A DNA stretch of 6,082 bases from Deltaproteobacteria bacterium (GTDB lineage Bacteria > Desulfobacterota > DSM-4660 > Desulfatiglandales > Desulfatiglandaceae), in the NCBI GenBank assembly GCA_021159825.1, contig JAGHDR010000410.1, positions 1 through 6,082 on the forward strand. Direction: 5' to 3'. The position numbers and the translations under genes were made by a program. This document shows positions 1 to 5,312 of this stretch, one piece after another (position 1 is the stretch's first letter; every line of letters begins with the position of its first letter). The notes beneath the pieces are model-generated. The model was not told where the DNA came from. It did not search any database and saw nothing but the letters and a program-made list of their open reading frames with translations.

Positions 1-347
1 AGGACATCCGCGATCCGATGAAACTCACCCGTGCCGAGCCAGCCGTCCACTTCGGGCATTTCGTTTCGCAATTTATACCCGTAGCGTTGCACAAAACAAC
101 CGGTAACCACCAGTCTTTCAAGTATTCCCGTTTTTTTAAAGCGGGCTGCTTCCAGAATGACATCAATGGTCTCTTGGACAGCTTCTTGAAGAAAACCGCA
201 GGTGTTGATCACCACGTACCCTGCCTTTTCAATATCATCTACAACCTCGTAACCATGACGGTTGAGGATACCCAGCATGTGCTCACTGTCCACCCGGTTT
301 TTGGCGCATCCGAGGCTGACAAGAAAAAGGGATTGGGTCTCAGTCAT
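1..347 (-). CDS. rimO: Ribosomal protein S12 methylthiotransferase RimO (N-terminal part)
   Basis: RimO is a radical-SAM iron-sulfur enzyme that adds a methylthio group to the conserved aspartate of ribosomal protein S12. Translating the minus strand from the ATG at 345-347 gives 115 residues before the window edge, all within the N-terminal MTTase domain. Its three cluster-binding cysteines are visible: C14 in SLGCAKNRVDSE, C50 in INTCGF and C84 in VTGCFVQRYG. The run EVDGWLGTG further on is typical of RimO rather than MiaB. The radical-SAM CxxxCxxC motif and TRAM domain must lie beyond the left edge. The usual SLGCPKN is SLGCAKN here. No clear Shine-Dalgarno precedes the start; eight T and a stem-loop sit there instead. 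It is divergent from dnaJ. Identity rests on motif recognition, and I am confident of it. Confidence 0.93.
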   Translation of the reverse strand, partial: MTETQSLFLVSLGCAKNRVDSEHMLGILNRHGYEVVDDIEKAGYVVINTCGFLQEAVQETIDVILEAARFKKTGILERLVVTGCFVQRYGYKLRNEMPEVDGWLGTGEFHRIADV

Positions 348-379
348 AAAAAAAATTCAGGGGGCCAACGGTTGACCCC
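348..379 (-). terminator. Hairpin plus T8 directly before the rimO start (attenuator-like)
   Basis: On the minus strand, positions 379-361 form an 8-bp stem (GGGG, one T-G wobble, CAA, paired with TTGGCCCC) with a CCG triloop. Five nucleotides (CTGAA) follow, then eight T (355-348), and then at once the rimO ATG. The form is that of an intrinsic terminator, though the five-nucleotide gap before the T run is longer than usual. Because it lies between the likely promoter and the start codon, it could be a leader attenuator or could limit translation. It might also simply end readthrough from upstream. Confidence 0.5.
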
Positions 380-447
380 GGCTCCAATTCGAGTTATGGA
401 TGGATCTCTTTGATCGTAGAAAACCTTGAAATCCAACAGGAGATTTT

Positions 448-475
448 AATCTATCCCACCACAGATTTATGTCAA
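448..475 (-). promoter_or_regulatory. Candidate sigma-70 promoter of rimO
   Basis: Read on the minus strand, a perfect TTGACA (470-475) is followed after 16 nt by TAGATT (448-453), which matches four of six consensus -10 positions. Transcription would start near 440, giving a leader of roughly 95 nt before the rimO ATG at 347. The leader contains the hairpin at 361-379. This is a pattern match only. Confidence 0.5.
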
Positions 476-605
476 GCAAAAGCCGTAACCCAAAACCCGC
501 GGCGGCGCACACGATTCTAAGGGCCTCGGCAAAAAATAAATACGCCATCTGGCTTGTCCTTTGGTCCGTCTACTGCGTTTCATCCACCAGCACATATCCA
601 CAAAT

Positions 606-671
606 ATGCACAGGCGGATGCGCCTTGCATACGAACCAAAATACGGCGCAATCCGGTGCATTTATTTTTTT
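606..671 (+). terminator. Stem-loop with T-rich tail, possible terminator of an unannotated RNA
   Basis: The inner stem pairs 615-624 with 645-655 (10 bp, one bulged A at 650) around a 20-nt loop. After an AGG bulge (612-614) the outer stem pairs 606-611 with 656-661 (6 bp). A T-rich tract follows directly (661-671, ten T of eleven). This looks like an intrinsic terminator on the plus strand, yet no plus-strand gene lies upstream in the window. It could end a small RNA begun in 400-600, act in a long dnaJ leader, or be a palindromic repeat. The pairing is seen; the function is inferred. Confidence 0.45.
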
Positions 672-740
672 CCGAGACCCTTAAACAAGAAACTGAGTGA
701 CCGGATCATCATCAACGAGAAAAATGGCCGTCTTTTTTCT

Positions 741-769
741 TTGACTTTAGGTGAAGGGTTCCTCAATAT
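741..769 (+). promoter_or_regulatory. Weak candidate promoter of dnaJ
   Basis: TTGACT (741-746) matches five of six -35 positions. At 17 nt spacing lies CAATAT (764-769), only three of six, with TATGCT (767-772) as a better hexamer at a poor 20-nt spacing. I see no convincing heat-shock (RpoH) promoter or CIRCE element before dnaJ. A start here would leave a leader of about 60 nt. Confidence 0.25.
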
Positions 770-836
770 GCTAGCGGGGTGCGTTTTTAGCCGGTGATCC
801 TCAAACATCAATTAAAATTCCAAGTGGGACTGAATC

Positions 837-1970
837 ATGTCTACAGATTTCTACAAAATCCTTGGCGTTTCCAAAGACGCTTCTGAAGAAAAAATCAAAA
901 AGGCCTATCGCAAGCTGGTCCGAAAATGGCACCCCGACATTAATCCGGGCAACAATGAGGCGGAAAACAAATTCAAGGAAATATCCCAGGCTTACGACTG
1001 CCTTGGCAGTAAAGAAAAAAGAGCGATTTATGATGAATTTGGAACGGAAGGCCTTCAAGCCGGTTTTGACACCCAAAAGGCCAGACAATATTCCCAAGGG
1101 GGGGGATTCCGACAGGGTAAACGGAGCGCCGGCGGAGAAGGATTTGGTCGTTACCAGAGCTATGAAGATATTTTTGGCGATATCTTCGGTTCCGGCATGG
1201 GATCATCCGGTTTCCGGTCCCAGGCCCCTTTGCGGGGCAGGGATCTCCAGCATGATATGACCATTGATCTTGTTTCAGCGCTGAGAGGTTTTGAAACGGA
1301 ACTCTCCATGCAGAAAGCCAAAACCTGCGGGGCCTGCGGCGGATCCGGCAACAATCCCAATTCCACCTTGAGCACATGCGCCTATTGCGGTGGCTCCGGA
1401 CGACTGGACGTTGCAGAGGGACCCATACATTTCACCAAACCCTGCCCGCATTGCCAGGGCCATGGCCGGACCGGAAAGCCTTGCACAGCATGTGGCGGCA
1501 GTGGACAGGTTCCGGGAACTGAAAAAATAAGGGTTACGATCCCGAAGGGCGTAAAAGAAGGCTCCAAGGTGCGTATCGCGGGAAAAGGCGAACCCGCACC
1601 CGATGGCGGTCAAGCGGGGGACCTTTATCTGATCATCCACCTGAAACCCCATCCCTTTCTGAAAAGGATCGACGACGACCTTTATATGGATGTCCCCGTG
1701 ACCGTGAGGGAAGCCATGGCAGGAGGAACCATCGACATTCCAACAGTGGATGGCGCTGTCAAACTGAAAGTGTCTTCCGGGAGCCAGACCGGAAAAGTGC
1801 TTCGGTTAAAAGGAAAAGGCGCACCCCATCTCAAAACAAAGACAAGGGGTAATCTCATGGTCAAGCTGGTGGTTAAAGTTCCTCAGACAGAAGACCCGGA
1901 GATCCTTGCGGCCGTTCAAAAGATGGACGGCATGTACAAAGAGGGCGTGAGGAGCACCATTAGAATATGA
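837..1970 (+). CDS. dnaJ: Molecular chaperone DnaJ (Hsp40, zinc-finger type)
   Basis: DnaJ is the cytoplasmic co-chaperone that delivers unfolded clients to DnaK and stimulates its ATPase. The 377-residue product has the full type I layout. A J domain (about 2-70) carries the HPD motif at 32-34. A glycine-rich linker (about 75-130) includes GDIFGSGMG. The zinc-binding domain (164-223) has four CxxCxGxG repeats: CGACGGSG, CAYCGGSG, CPHCQGHG and CTACGGSG. The C-terminal substrate-binding domains follow (about 224-370). Length is normal for the family. The ATG at 837 gives an intact J domain; only a weak GTGGGA lies at 824-829. No dnaK or grpE is adjacent, so this may be a stand-alone or second dnaJ. 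A run of eight G (1098-1105) lies in the linker coding region. A CbpM-like gene converges on it from downstream. Confidence 0.95.
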   Translation: MSTDFYKILGVSKDASEEKIKKAYRKLVRKWHPDINPGNNEAENKFKEISQAYDCLGSKEKRAIYDEFGTEGLQAGFDTQKARQYSQGGGFRQGKRSAGGEGFGRYQSYEDIFGDIFGSGMGSSGFRSQAPLRGRDLQHDMTIDLVSALRGFETELSMQKAKTCGACGGSGNNPNSTLSTCAYCGGSGRLDVAEGPIHFTKPCPHCQGHGRTGKPCTACGGSGQVPGTEKIRVTIPKGVKEGSKVRIAGKGEPAPDGGQAGDLYLIIHLKPHPFLKRIDDDLYMDVPVTVREAMAGGTIDIPTVDGAVKLKVSSGSQTGKVLRLKGKGAPHLKTKTRGNLMVKLVVKVPQTEDPEILAAVQKMDGMYKEGVRSTIRI

Positions 1971-1992
1971 TGGCAGAATGTAATCGCAAAAG

Positions 1993-2310
1993 TCAGGAAA
2001 TGGGTTTCAGCTTTTTCTCCATTTCCCGTACAAGATCTTTCAGGATAGCGTCAAACTGTTTTCGCATGGCAATCATGCTTTTCCGCATTTGCAGGACCAC
2101 CTCAACACCGGCCAGATTGACGTCCATTTCATCCATCAGAATTTTTGCAAGCCGTACTTTCTCCATTTCACCGGCGGAGAAGGACTTTCCGGACAGGTCA
2201 TCACGACAGGAAGGAGACACGATATCTTCTTTTTCCAGGTCATTTAAGAAAGTCTCTTTAACCTGAAAAAATTCAATGACCTCCGTAACGGTCCAGTATT
2301 TCTTTGTCAT
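1993..2310 (-). CDS. CbpM/MerR-like chaperone modulator or regulator
   Basis: A 105-residue protein with an N-terminal winged-helix region of MerR type (about 1-70; YWTVTEVIEFFQV, then SFSAGEMEKVRLAKIL). NLAGVEVVLQMRKSM leads into a predicted amphipathic or coiled-coil tail (about 75-102). This pattern fits the CbpM/HspR-like group; family members either bind J-domain proteins to restrain them (CbpM) or repress chaperone genes (HspR). The neighbouring dnaJ supports a link to Hsp40 control, but the two genes converge, so they are not one operon as cbpA-cbpM is. An ATG at 2328 would add six residues (MTRCVG). I prefer 2310 because AAGGTG lies seven nucleotides before it, while 2328 has no such site. 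Whether it acts on DNA or on DnaJ cannot be told here. Confidence 0.75.
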   Translation of the reverse strand: MTKKYWTVTEVIEFFQVKETFLNDLEKEDIVSPSCRDDLSGKSFSAGEMEKVRLAKILMDEMDVNLAGVEVVLQMRKSMIAMRKQFDAILKDLVREMEKKLKPIS

Positions 2311-2317
2311 ACCAACA

Positions 2318-2323
2318 CACCTT
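2318..2323 (-). promoter_or_regulatory. Ribosome binding site that sets the CbpM-like start at 2310
   Basis: Read on the minus strand this is AAGGTG, seven nucleotides before the ATG at 2308-2310. The upstream in-frame ATG (2326-2328) is preceded by TTTCACTTTAG, with no purine-rich site. The shorter product begins MTKKYWTVTEV, the usual beginning of such helix-turn-helix proteins. Confidence 0.55.
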
Positions 2324-2393
2324 GTCATCTAAAGTGAAATCTAACCAAACGCACCGAATTTGGAATGTTTACAACCGTCTGCTTTATGTGTGA

Positions 2394-2422
2394 TTAATAT
2401 CATAAGAAAAAACCATTGACAA
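2394..2422 (-). promoter_or_regulatory. Candidate promoter of the CbpM-like gene
   Basis: On the minus strand TTGTCA (2417-2422, five of six) is followed after 17 nt by TATTAA (2394-2399, four of six). Transcription would start near 2387, leaving a leader of about 75 nt. The -35 overlaps one of the two TTGACAA boxes of the opposite strand, so both divergent genes could be affected by one binding event. Pattern match only. Confidence 0.3.
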
Positions 2423-2448
2423 GTTGATTTCAGCAATAGCGTTGACAA
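2416..2448 (+). promoter_or_regulatory. Tandem TTGACAA boxes upstream of ppiD
   Basis: TTGACAA occurs at 2416-2422 and 2442-2448, 26 nt apart. Each contains a perfect -35 hexamer, but neither has a good -10 at 16-18 nt (the second has TTCAAA at 2465-2470). GACAAT (2444-2449) also forms an inverted repeat with ATTGTC (2471-2476). GATAAT (2499-2504) is a fair -10 without a suitable -35. The ppiD promoter is probably in this stretch, but I cannot fix it. Confidence 0.3.
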
Positions 2449-2514
2449 TCAAATTGGCGCATACTTCAAAATTGTCGTGGACTTCTTTTTCAAATTTTGA
2501 TAATCTCAGAGGTT

Positions 2515-2536
2515 GTGTAAAAATAGATTTTTGCAC
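2515..2536 (+). other. Small hairpin in the ppiD leader
   Basis: Positions 2515-2523 (GTGTAAAAA) pair with 2528-2536 (TTTTTGCAC) over nine pairs, one a T-G wobble, with a TAGA loop. It is AT-rich and has no T run after it, so it is unlikely to be a terminator. It ends about 45 nt before the ppiD start and about 30 nt before its ribosome binding site. Confidence 0.35.
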
Positions 2537-2580
2537 TTGGGGTCAAAACTAAGGTTTATGGAAACAGGGGGAAGTACTGA

Positions 2581-4485
2581 ATGTTATTGAGCCTCATGAG
2601 AAAACATGCCAAGAGCTGGCTGATCAAAGCGTTGATTGCGATCATCGCGGTCGTTTTCGTCTTCTATTTCGGATATTCCTTTACATCTGATCAATCCACA
2701 AAAATTGCTTATGTAAACGGTGAGTTGATCAATGGTCCTGAATATGAAAATGTTTATAGAGATATGATCACGTCGCTTCAGGCAAGATATAAAAGCATGT
2801 GGAACGACAATATGATCAAAGTGTTTAATCTCAAAAAAAGAGCACTTGAATCACTGATCACACAACGGCTCATGAGCCAGGCTGCCAAAGAGCTGGGCCT
2901 TGATGTAACGGAAGAGGAAATCCGGAAAGCGATCATGAACTACCCCGCATTCCAGATAAACGGGCGGTTCGACATGAGACGATACCAATCACTCCTCGGC
3001 AACAACCACATGAAACCGGAAGATTTTGAGGCCGGCATCACAGCGGAATTGCTGGACAAAAAACTCAAGCAGTTTCTTTATGCCTTCTTGAATATCACAG
3101 ACCGGGAAATCCTGGAATACTACACATTTGCCAACGAAAAAGTGAAAATTTCCTTTGTTGAGTTCAACCCGGAAAATTTCAAAGACGCCGTGAAGATCGA
3201 TGAGACCCAGTTGAAAACCTATTTCGAAAAAAACAAAGAGCAATATCGAATACCCGAGAAAATCAGCGTAGTCTACCTTGAGATCGATCCGAAGGATTTC
3301 GAGGGAGAAGTTGAAATCACCGAAAAGGAGATTGAATCCTATTACGAATACAATGCCAAGATGTACAGTCAACCCAAACAGGTAAAAGCAAAGCATATTT
3401 TACTTAAAGTCGAGCTGGACGATACAAAAGAAGTGAAGAATAAGGTCAAAGAGCGGGCCGAAAAGGTATTGGAAAAAGCACGCAAAGGAGATGATTTTGC
3501 TGCTCTTGCAAAAGAATATTCTGAAGGGCCCTCAAAATCCCAGGGTGGAGATCTGGGTTATTTTAAAACCGGGCAGATGGAACCGCCTTTTGAAGAAGCG
3601 GCCTTTGCATTGAAAAAGGGAGAAATCAGCGACCTGGTCCAAACCCGTTTTGGGTATCACATTATCCTGGTGGAAGACATTAAGGAAGCCGGGATGACCC
3701 CATTGGGGCGAGTCAGAGAGGACATTCTGGCCGCGTTGACCGGTAACCTTACAACGGAACTGGCTCACGAAAAGGGATTAACCCTTCTGGATCAGATGCC
3801 CTATGATGTAGATCTCACCGCTTACGGAAGTCAACACGGCCTTACCGCAAAAAATTCCGCCTTTTTTTCAAAGAATGCGCCGATACCGAATATCAAGGGC
3901 AGTGAAAAAATAGCGGCGACCCTGTTTGCGCTGGAGAAAGACGAAGCCAGCGGCCTCATTGAGTTGGGAGGGAAATTTTACATTTTCCAAACAGCTGAGA
4001 GTAAAGCAAGCTATCTTCCCGAACTCAAAGATGTCAAAAAGGCAGTTGAGGAAAGATTTATTGCCCATGAGACCCGGGCTGCGGCTGAATCAACATCGGA
4101 AAAATACTTGAAATCGCTGAAAGAAGGTAAATCCTGGAAAACCATGTCAACGGAAAACAATCTCCAAATTCAGCAAACCAATTTTTTCACCCGACGGGAT
4201 CCCATCCCCGACATCGGCAACGCACCCGCATTAAACGAAATGGCCTTCAAGTTGGGAAAAGACCATCCATATACCCAAAAGCCTTTTGTGAACAATAAAG
4301 GGGCTTTTGTCATTCGGTGGGAGGGAAAAGAAGGGATTGACAAAAAGAAATACCAGGAAGAGAAAGGCATTTATCGCGATTCACTGACCCAGACAAAACA
4401 CCAGCGTATTTTTGAAAACTGGATTAAGGATCTGAGAAAGAAGGCTGTTATAGAAATCCTTACCCCCATGGATGGAAACTCGTGA
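2581..4485 (+). CDS. ppiD: PpiD-like membrane-anchored peptidyl-prolyl isomerase/chaperone (SurA N-terminal and parvulin domains)
   Basis: PpiD-type proteins sit in the inner membrane near the Sec translocon and help proteins fold as they enter the periplasm. The 634-residue product begins with a short positive stretch (MRKHAKSW), one membrane helix at about 14-34 ([20 protein letters not shown]) and a periplasmic remainder. A SurA-like N-terminal chaperone region covers about 40-250. One parvulin domain covers about 268-368, with AKHILLK (H272), [19 protein letters not shown] and GYHIILVED (H360). A long C-terminal chaperone-like region follows to 634. Length is close to E. coli PpiD (623). 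A strong AGGGGGAAG at 2566-2574 supports the ATG at 2581; the alternative at 2596 is too far from it. Family members may lack real isomerase activity, so catalysis is uncertain. It is monocistronic here, divergent from the CbpM-like gene and convergent with the DUF1285-like gene. Confidence 0.9.
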   Translation: MLLSLMRKHAKSWLIKALIAIIAVVFVFYFGYSFTSDQSTKIAYVNGELINGPEYENVYRDMITSLQARYKSMWNDNMIKVFNLKKRALESLITQRLMSQAAKELGLDVTEEEIRKAIMNYPAFQINGRFDMRRYQSLLGNNHMKPEDFEAGITAELLDKKLKQFLYAFLNITDREILEYYTFANEKVKISFVEFNPENFKDAVKIDETQLKTYFEKNKEQYRIPEKISVVYLEIDPKDFEGEVEITEKEIESYYEYNAKMYSQPKQVKAKHILLKVELDDTKEVKNKVKERAEKVLEKARKGDDFAALAKEYSEGPSKSQGGDLGYFKTGQMEPPFEEAAFALKKGEISDLVQTRFGYHIILVEDIKEAGMTPLGRVREDILAALTGNLTTELAHEKGLTLLDQMPYDVDLTAYGSQHGLTAKNSAFFSKNAPIPNIKGSEKIAATLFALEKDEASGLIELGGKFYIFQTAESKASYLPELKDVKKAVEERFIAHETRAAAESTSEKYLKSLKEGKSWKTMSTENNLQIQQTNFFTRRDPIPDIGNAPALNEMAFKLGKDHPYTQKPFVNNKGAFVIRWEGKEGIDKKKYQEEKGIYRDSLTQTKHQRIFENWIKDLRKKAVIEILTPMDGNS

Positions 4486-4527
4486 CGGACCAATCATTCA
4501 ATAGCATCAACCGCTTTGCAGGTCTTT

Positions 4528-4687
4528 AGGGAACTGGAAAAAAATAATATACGCATATCGTGCAGAACTTTTGTTCGTCTTCAAGGCGTGATGATAGGTG
4601 CATAGTGAACTATGTGCCTGTTATCACAACGTGGAAGCCGGGCAAAAGGGCAAACAGGATGCGTAGATTATTTTTTGGAAGTTCCCT
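4528..4687. repeat. 160-nt near-perfect palindrome, MITE-like element or large palindromic repeat
   Basis: Both halves pair around one axis (4607.5). From outside in: 4528-4535 with 4680-4687 (8 bp, AGGGAACT/AGTTCCCT); 4539-4548 with 4667-4676 (10 bp); 4550-4556 with 4659-4665 (7 bp); 4568-4573 with 4643-4648 (6 bp); 4574-4577 with 4639-4642 (4 bp with T-G wobbles); 4579-4582 with 4634-4637 (4 bp); and 4588-4605 with 4610-4627 (18 bp with wobbles, TGAA loop). About 57 pairs are formed. TTAG flanks both ends (4526-4529, 4687-4690), which may be a target duplication but is short. It encodes no transposase, so if mobile it would be non-autonomous. A/T runs in the arms could also let it end transcription from both converging genes. 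Copies elsewhere cannot be checked here. Confidence 0.75.
4588..4627. terminator. Core 18-bp stem, possible bidirectional terminator
   Basis: This is the innermost stem of the larger palindrome: 4588-4605 pairs with 4610-4627 without mismatch, four pairs being G-T wobbles, around a TGAA tetraloop. It lies between the stops of two convergent genes, ppiD (4485) and the DUF1285-like gene (4668). A T-rich arm follows in either direction (4667-4676 on plus; complement of 4538-4548 on minus), but about 40 nt away. Any terminator action would therefore need the whole long hairpin. Confidence 0.4.
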
Positions 4688-5153
4688 TAGCCCTAATTTT
4701 GAACTTTTTGCCGTTGATGGGCAAAACAAAGCCCTCCCCTTCTTCTTCAATATGCGCCGCCAGCTGATAATAGGCTGCGCGATTGAAGCGTGCGGGGAAA
4801 ACTCCCTTCTTGACCCTGCAGTAAAGGACATTCTCTTCTCCCAGATACAAGGTATCCGGGATGAGTTCTTCCTCGGTGTCATCACTGAGGCTGACCATGA
4901 ATCCGGCCCGCTTGCCGCTTTCTTCACGTGGATAGGTTGTACGTTTGACCACAAAGGCCGTGTCTTCCACATCCACATAGCAGTGCTCCCCCCCCCAAAA
5001 AATAACGTATTGACCCGCATCGTCCAATTCCATTTGCCGGTAAAAGGCTTGAACAAACTCACGTCGAACCATCTCGACGCCTTTGTGAAACCATCGTCCC
5101 TCTTTGTCAATATGAATCAGACATGGCGCAATACCATCTTCAATCGGCGACAT
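4668..5153 (-). CDS. Small conserved protein, DUF1285-like
   Basis: A 161-residue, probably cytoplasmic protein with no signal peptide or membrane helix. The N-terminal half (IDKEGRWFHKGVEMVRREFV, about 15-34, then AFYRQM, QYVIFWGGEHCYVDVEDTAFVV) resembles the DUF1285 family, of unknown function. The second half (KGVFPARFNRAAYYQLAAHI, about 115-134, then GFVLPINGKKFKI) is not typed. The ATG at 5153 has GAAAGGA about six nucleotides upstream. The frame crosses a T6G9 tract (complement of 4988-5002) encoding FWGGE, so a slip or sequencing error there would break it. Its last five codons (GTSKK) and TAA stop fall inside the arm of the palindrome, so the native C-terminus may have been replaced. 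It converges on ppiD and diverges from the aldolase gene. Confidence 0.75.
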   Translation of the reverse strand: MSPIEDGIAPCLIHIDKEGRWFHKGVEMVRREFVQAFYRQMELDDAGQYVIFWGGEHCYVDVEDTAFVVKRTTYPREESGKRAGFMVSLSDDTEEELIPDTLYLGEENVLYCRVKKGVFPARFNRAAYYQLAAHIEEEGEGFVLPINGKKFKIRAKGTSKK

Positions 5154-5185
5154 ACAGCATCCTTTCGTTAAAAAACGTTTATGGG

Positions 5186-5215
5186 CCTATACATCGCCCG
5201 TCGTGACCGCGTCAA
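5186..5215 (-). promoter_or_regulatory. Candidate promoter of the DUF1285-like gene
   Basis: On the minus strand TTGACG (5210-5215, five of six) is followed after 18 nt by TATAGG (5186-5191, four of six). Transcription would start near 5179, giving a short leader of about 26 nt that contains the GAAAGGA ribosome binding site before the ATG at 5153. Confidence 0.45.
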
Positions 5216-5227
5216 GAGAATATCTGA

Positions 5228-5280
5228 TTGCATCCCGTGGCGTTACAGTGTAGAATCCGCTTTTGAAATGAAACCATAAT
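5228..5280 (+). promoter_or_regulatory. Possible promoter region of the lsrF-like gene
   Basis: Two -10-like hexamers stand out: TAGAAT (5251-5256) with a poor TTGCAT 17 nt upstream (5228-5233), and CATAAT (5275-5280) with no good -35. Neither is strong, so an activator may be needed. The position between two divergent genes makes a promoter here likely even though the exact one is unclear. Confidence 0.3.
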
Positions 5281-5297
5281 TTAAACCTAACTTCTTT

Positions 5298-5306
5298 CGG
5301 GAGGAG
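5298..5306 (+). promoter_or_regulatory. Strong ribosome binding site that favours the lsrF-like start at 5313
   Basis: CGGGAGGAG ends directly against the ATG at 5307, which leaves only two nucleotides after the GGAGG core (5300-5304). The in-frame ATG at 5313 sits eight nucleotides from the core, an ideal distance. The two candidates differ by only two residues (MD). Confidence 0.6.
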
Positions 5307-5312
5307 ATGGAT

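Larger units (their letters stand above)
348..836. other. Divergent intergenic region rimO / dnaJ, no convincing gene
   Basis: These 489 nt separate two divergent genes. Short open frames occur on both strands (for example 357-548 minus, 469-684 plus, 561-797 plus). They overlap one another, lack ribosome binding sites and encode nothing recognisable. I see no tRNA or riboswitch. What it does hold is the rimO promoter, the leader hairpin with T8, a separate hairpin with a T-rich tail at 606-671, and weak promoter-like boxes before dnaJ. Confidence 0.7.

Noticed and set aside
18..413. A 131-codon plus-strand open frame
   Set aside because: It is the antisense shadow of rimO, whose cysteine motifs are clear on the minus strand.
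357..548. A 63-codon hydrophobic minus-strand open frame before rimO
   Set aside because: It overlaps the probable rimO promoter, has no ribosome binding site and no similarity I can recognise.
770..800. A possible terminator or heat-shock operator just before dnaJ
   Set aside because: GCTAGC is only a 6-bp palindrome, no stable stem with a T run forms, and no CIRCE or HAIR sequence is present.
837..1970. Identification as CbpA instead of DnaJ
   Set aside because: CbpA lacks the zinc-finger domain, while four CxxCxGxG repeats are present here.
2989..3396. A 135-codon minus-strand open frame inside ppiD
   Set aside because: Its phenylalanine- and leucine-rich sequence is the expected mirror of a lysine/glutamate-rich gene on the other strand.
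4610..5110. A 166-codon minus-strand open frame overlapping the DUF1285-like gene
   Set aside because: It has low-complexity, shadow-like composition and no recognisable motif; the other frame reads as a family-like protein. It is kept only as the frame that slippage would enter.
4560..5171. A 203-codon plus-strand open frame across the DUF1285-like gene
   Set aside because: It is antisense to a gene with a good ribosome binding site and family-like motifs, starts inside the palindrome, and encodes no recognisable domain.
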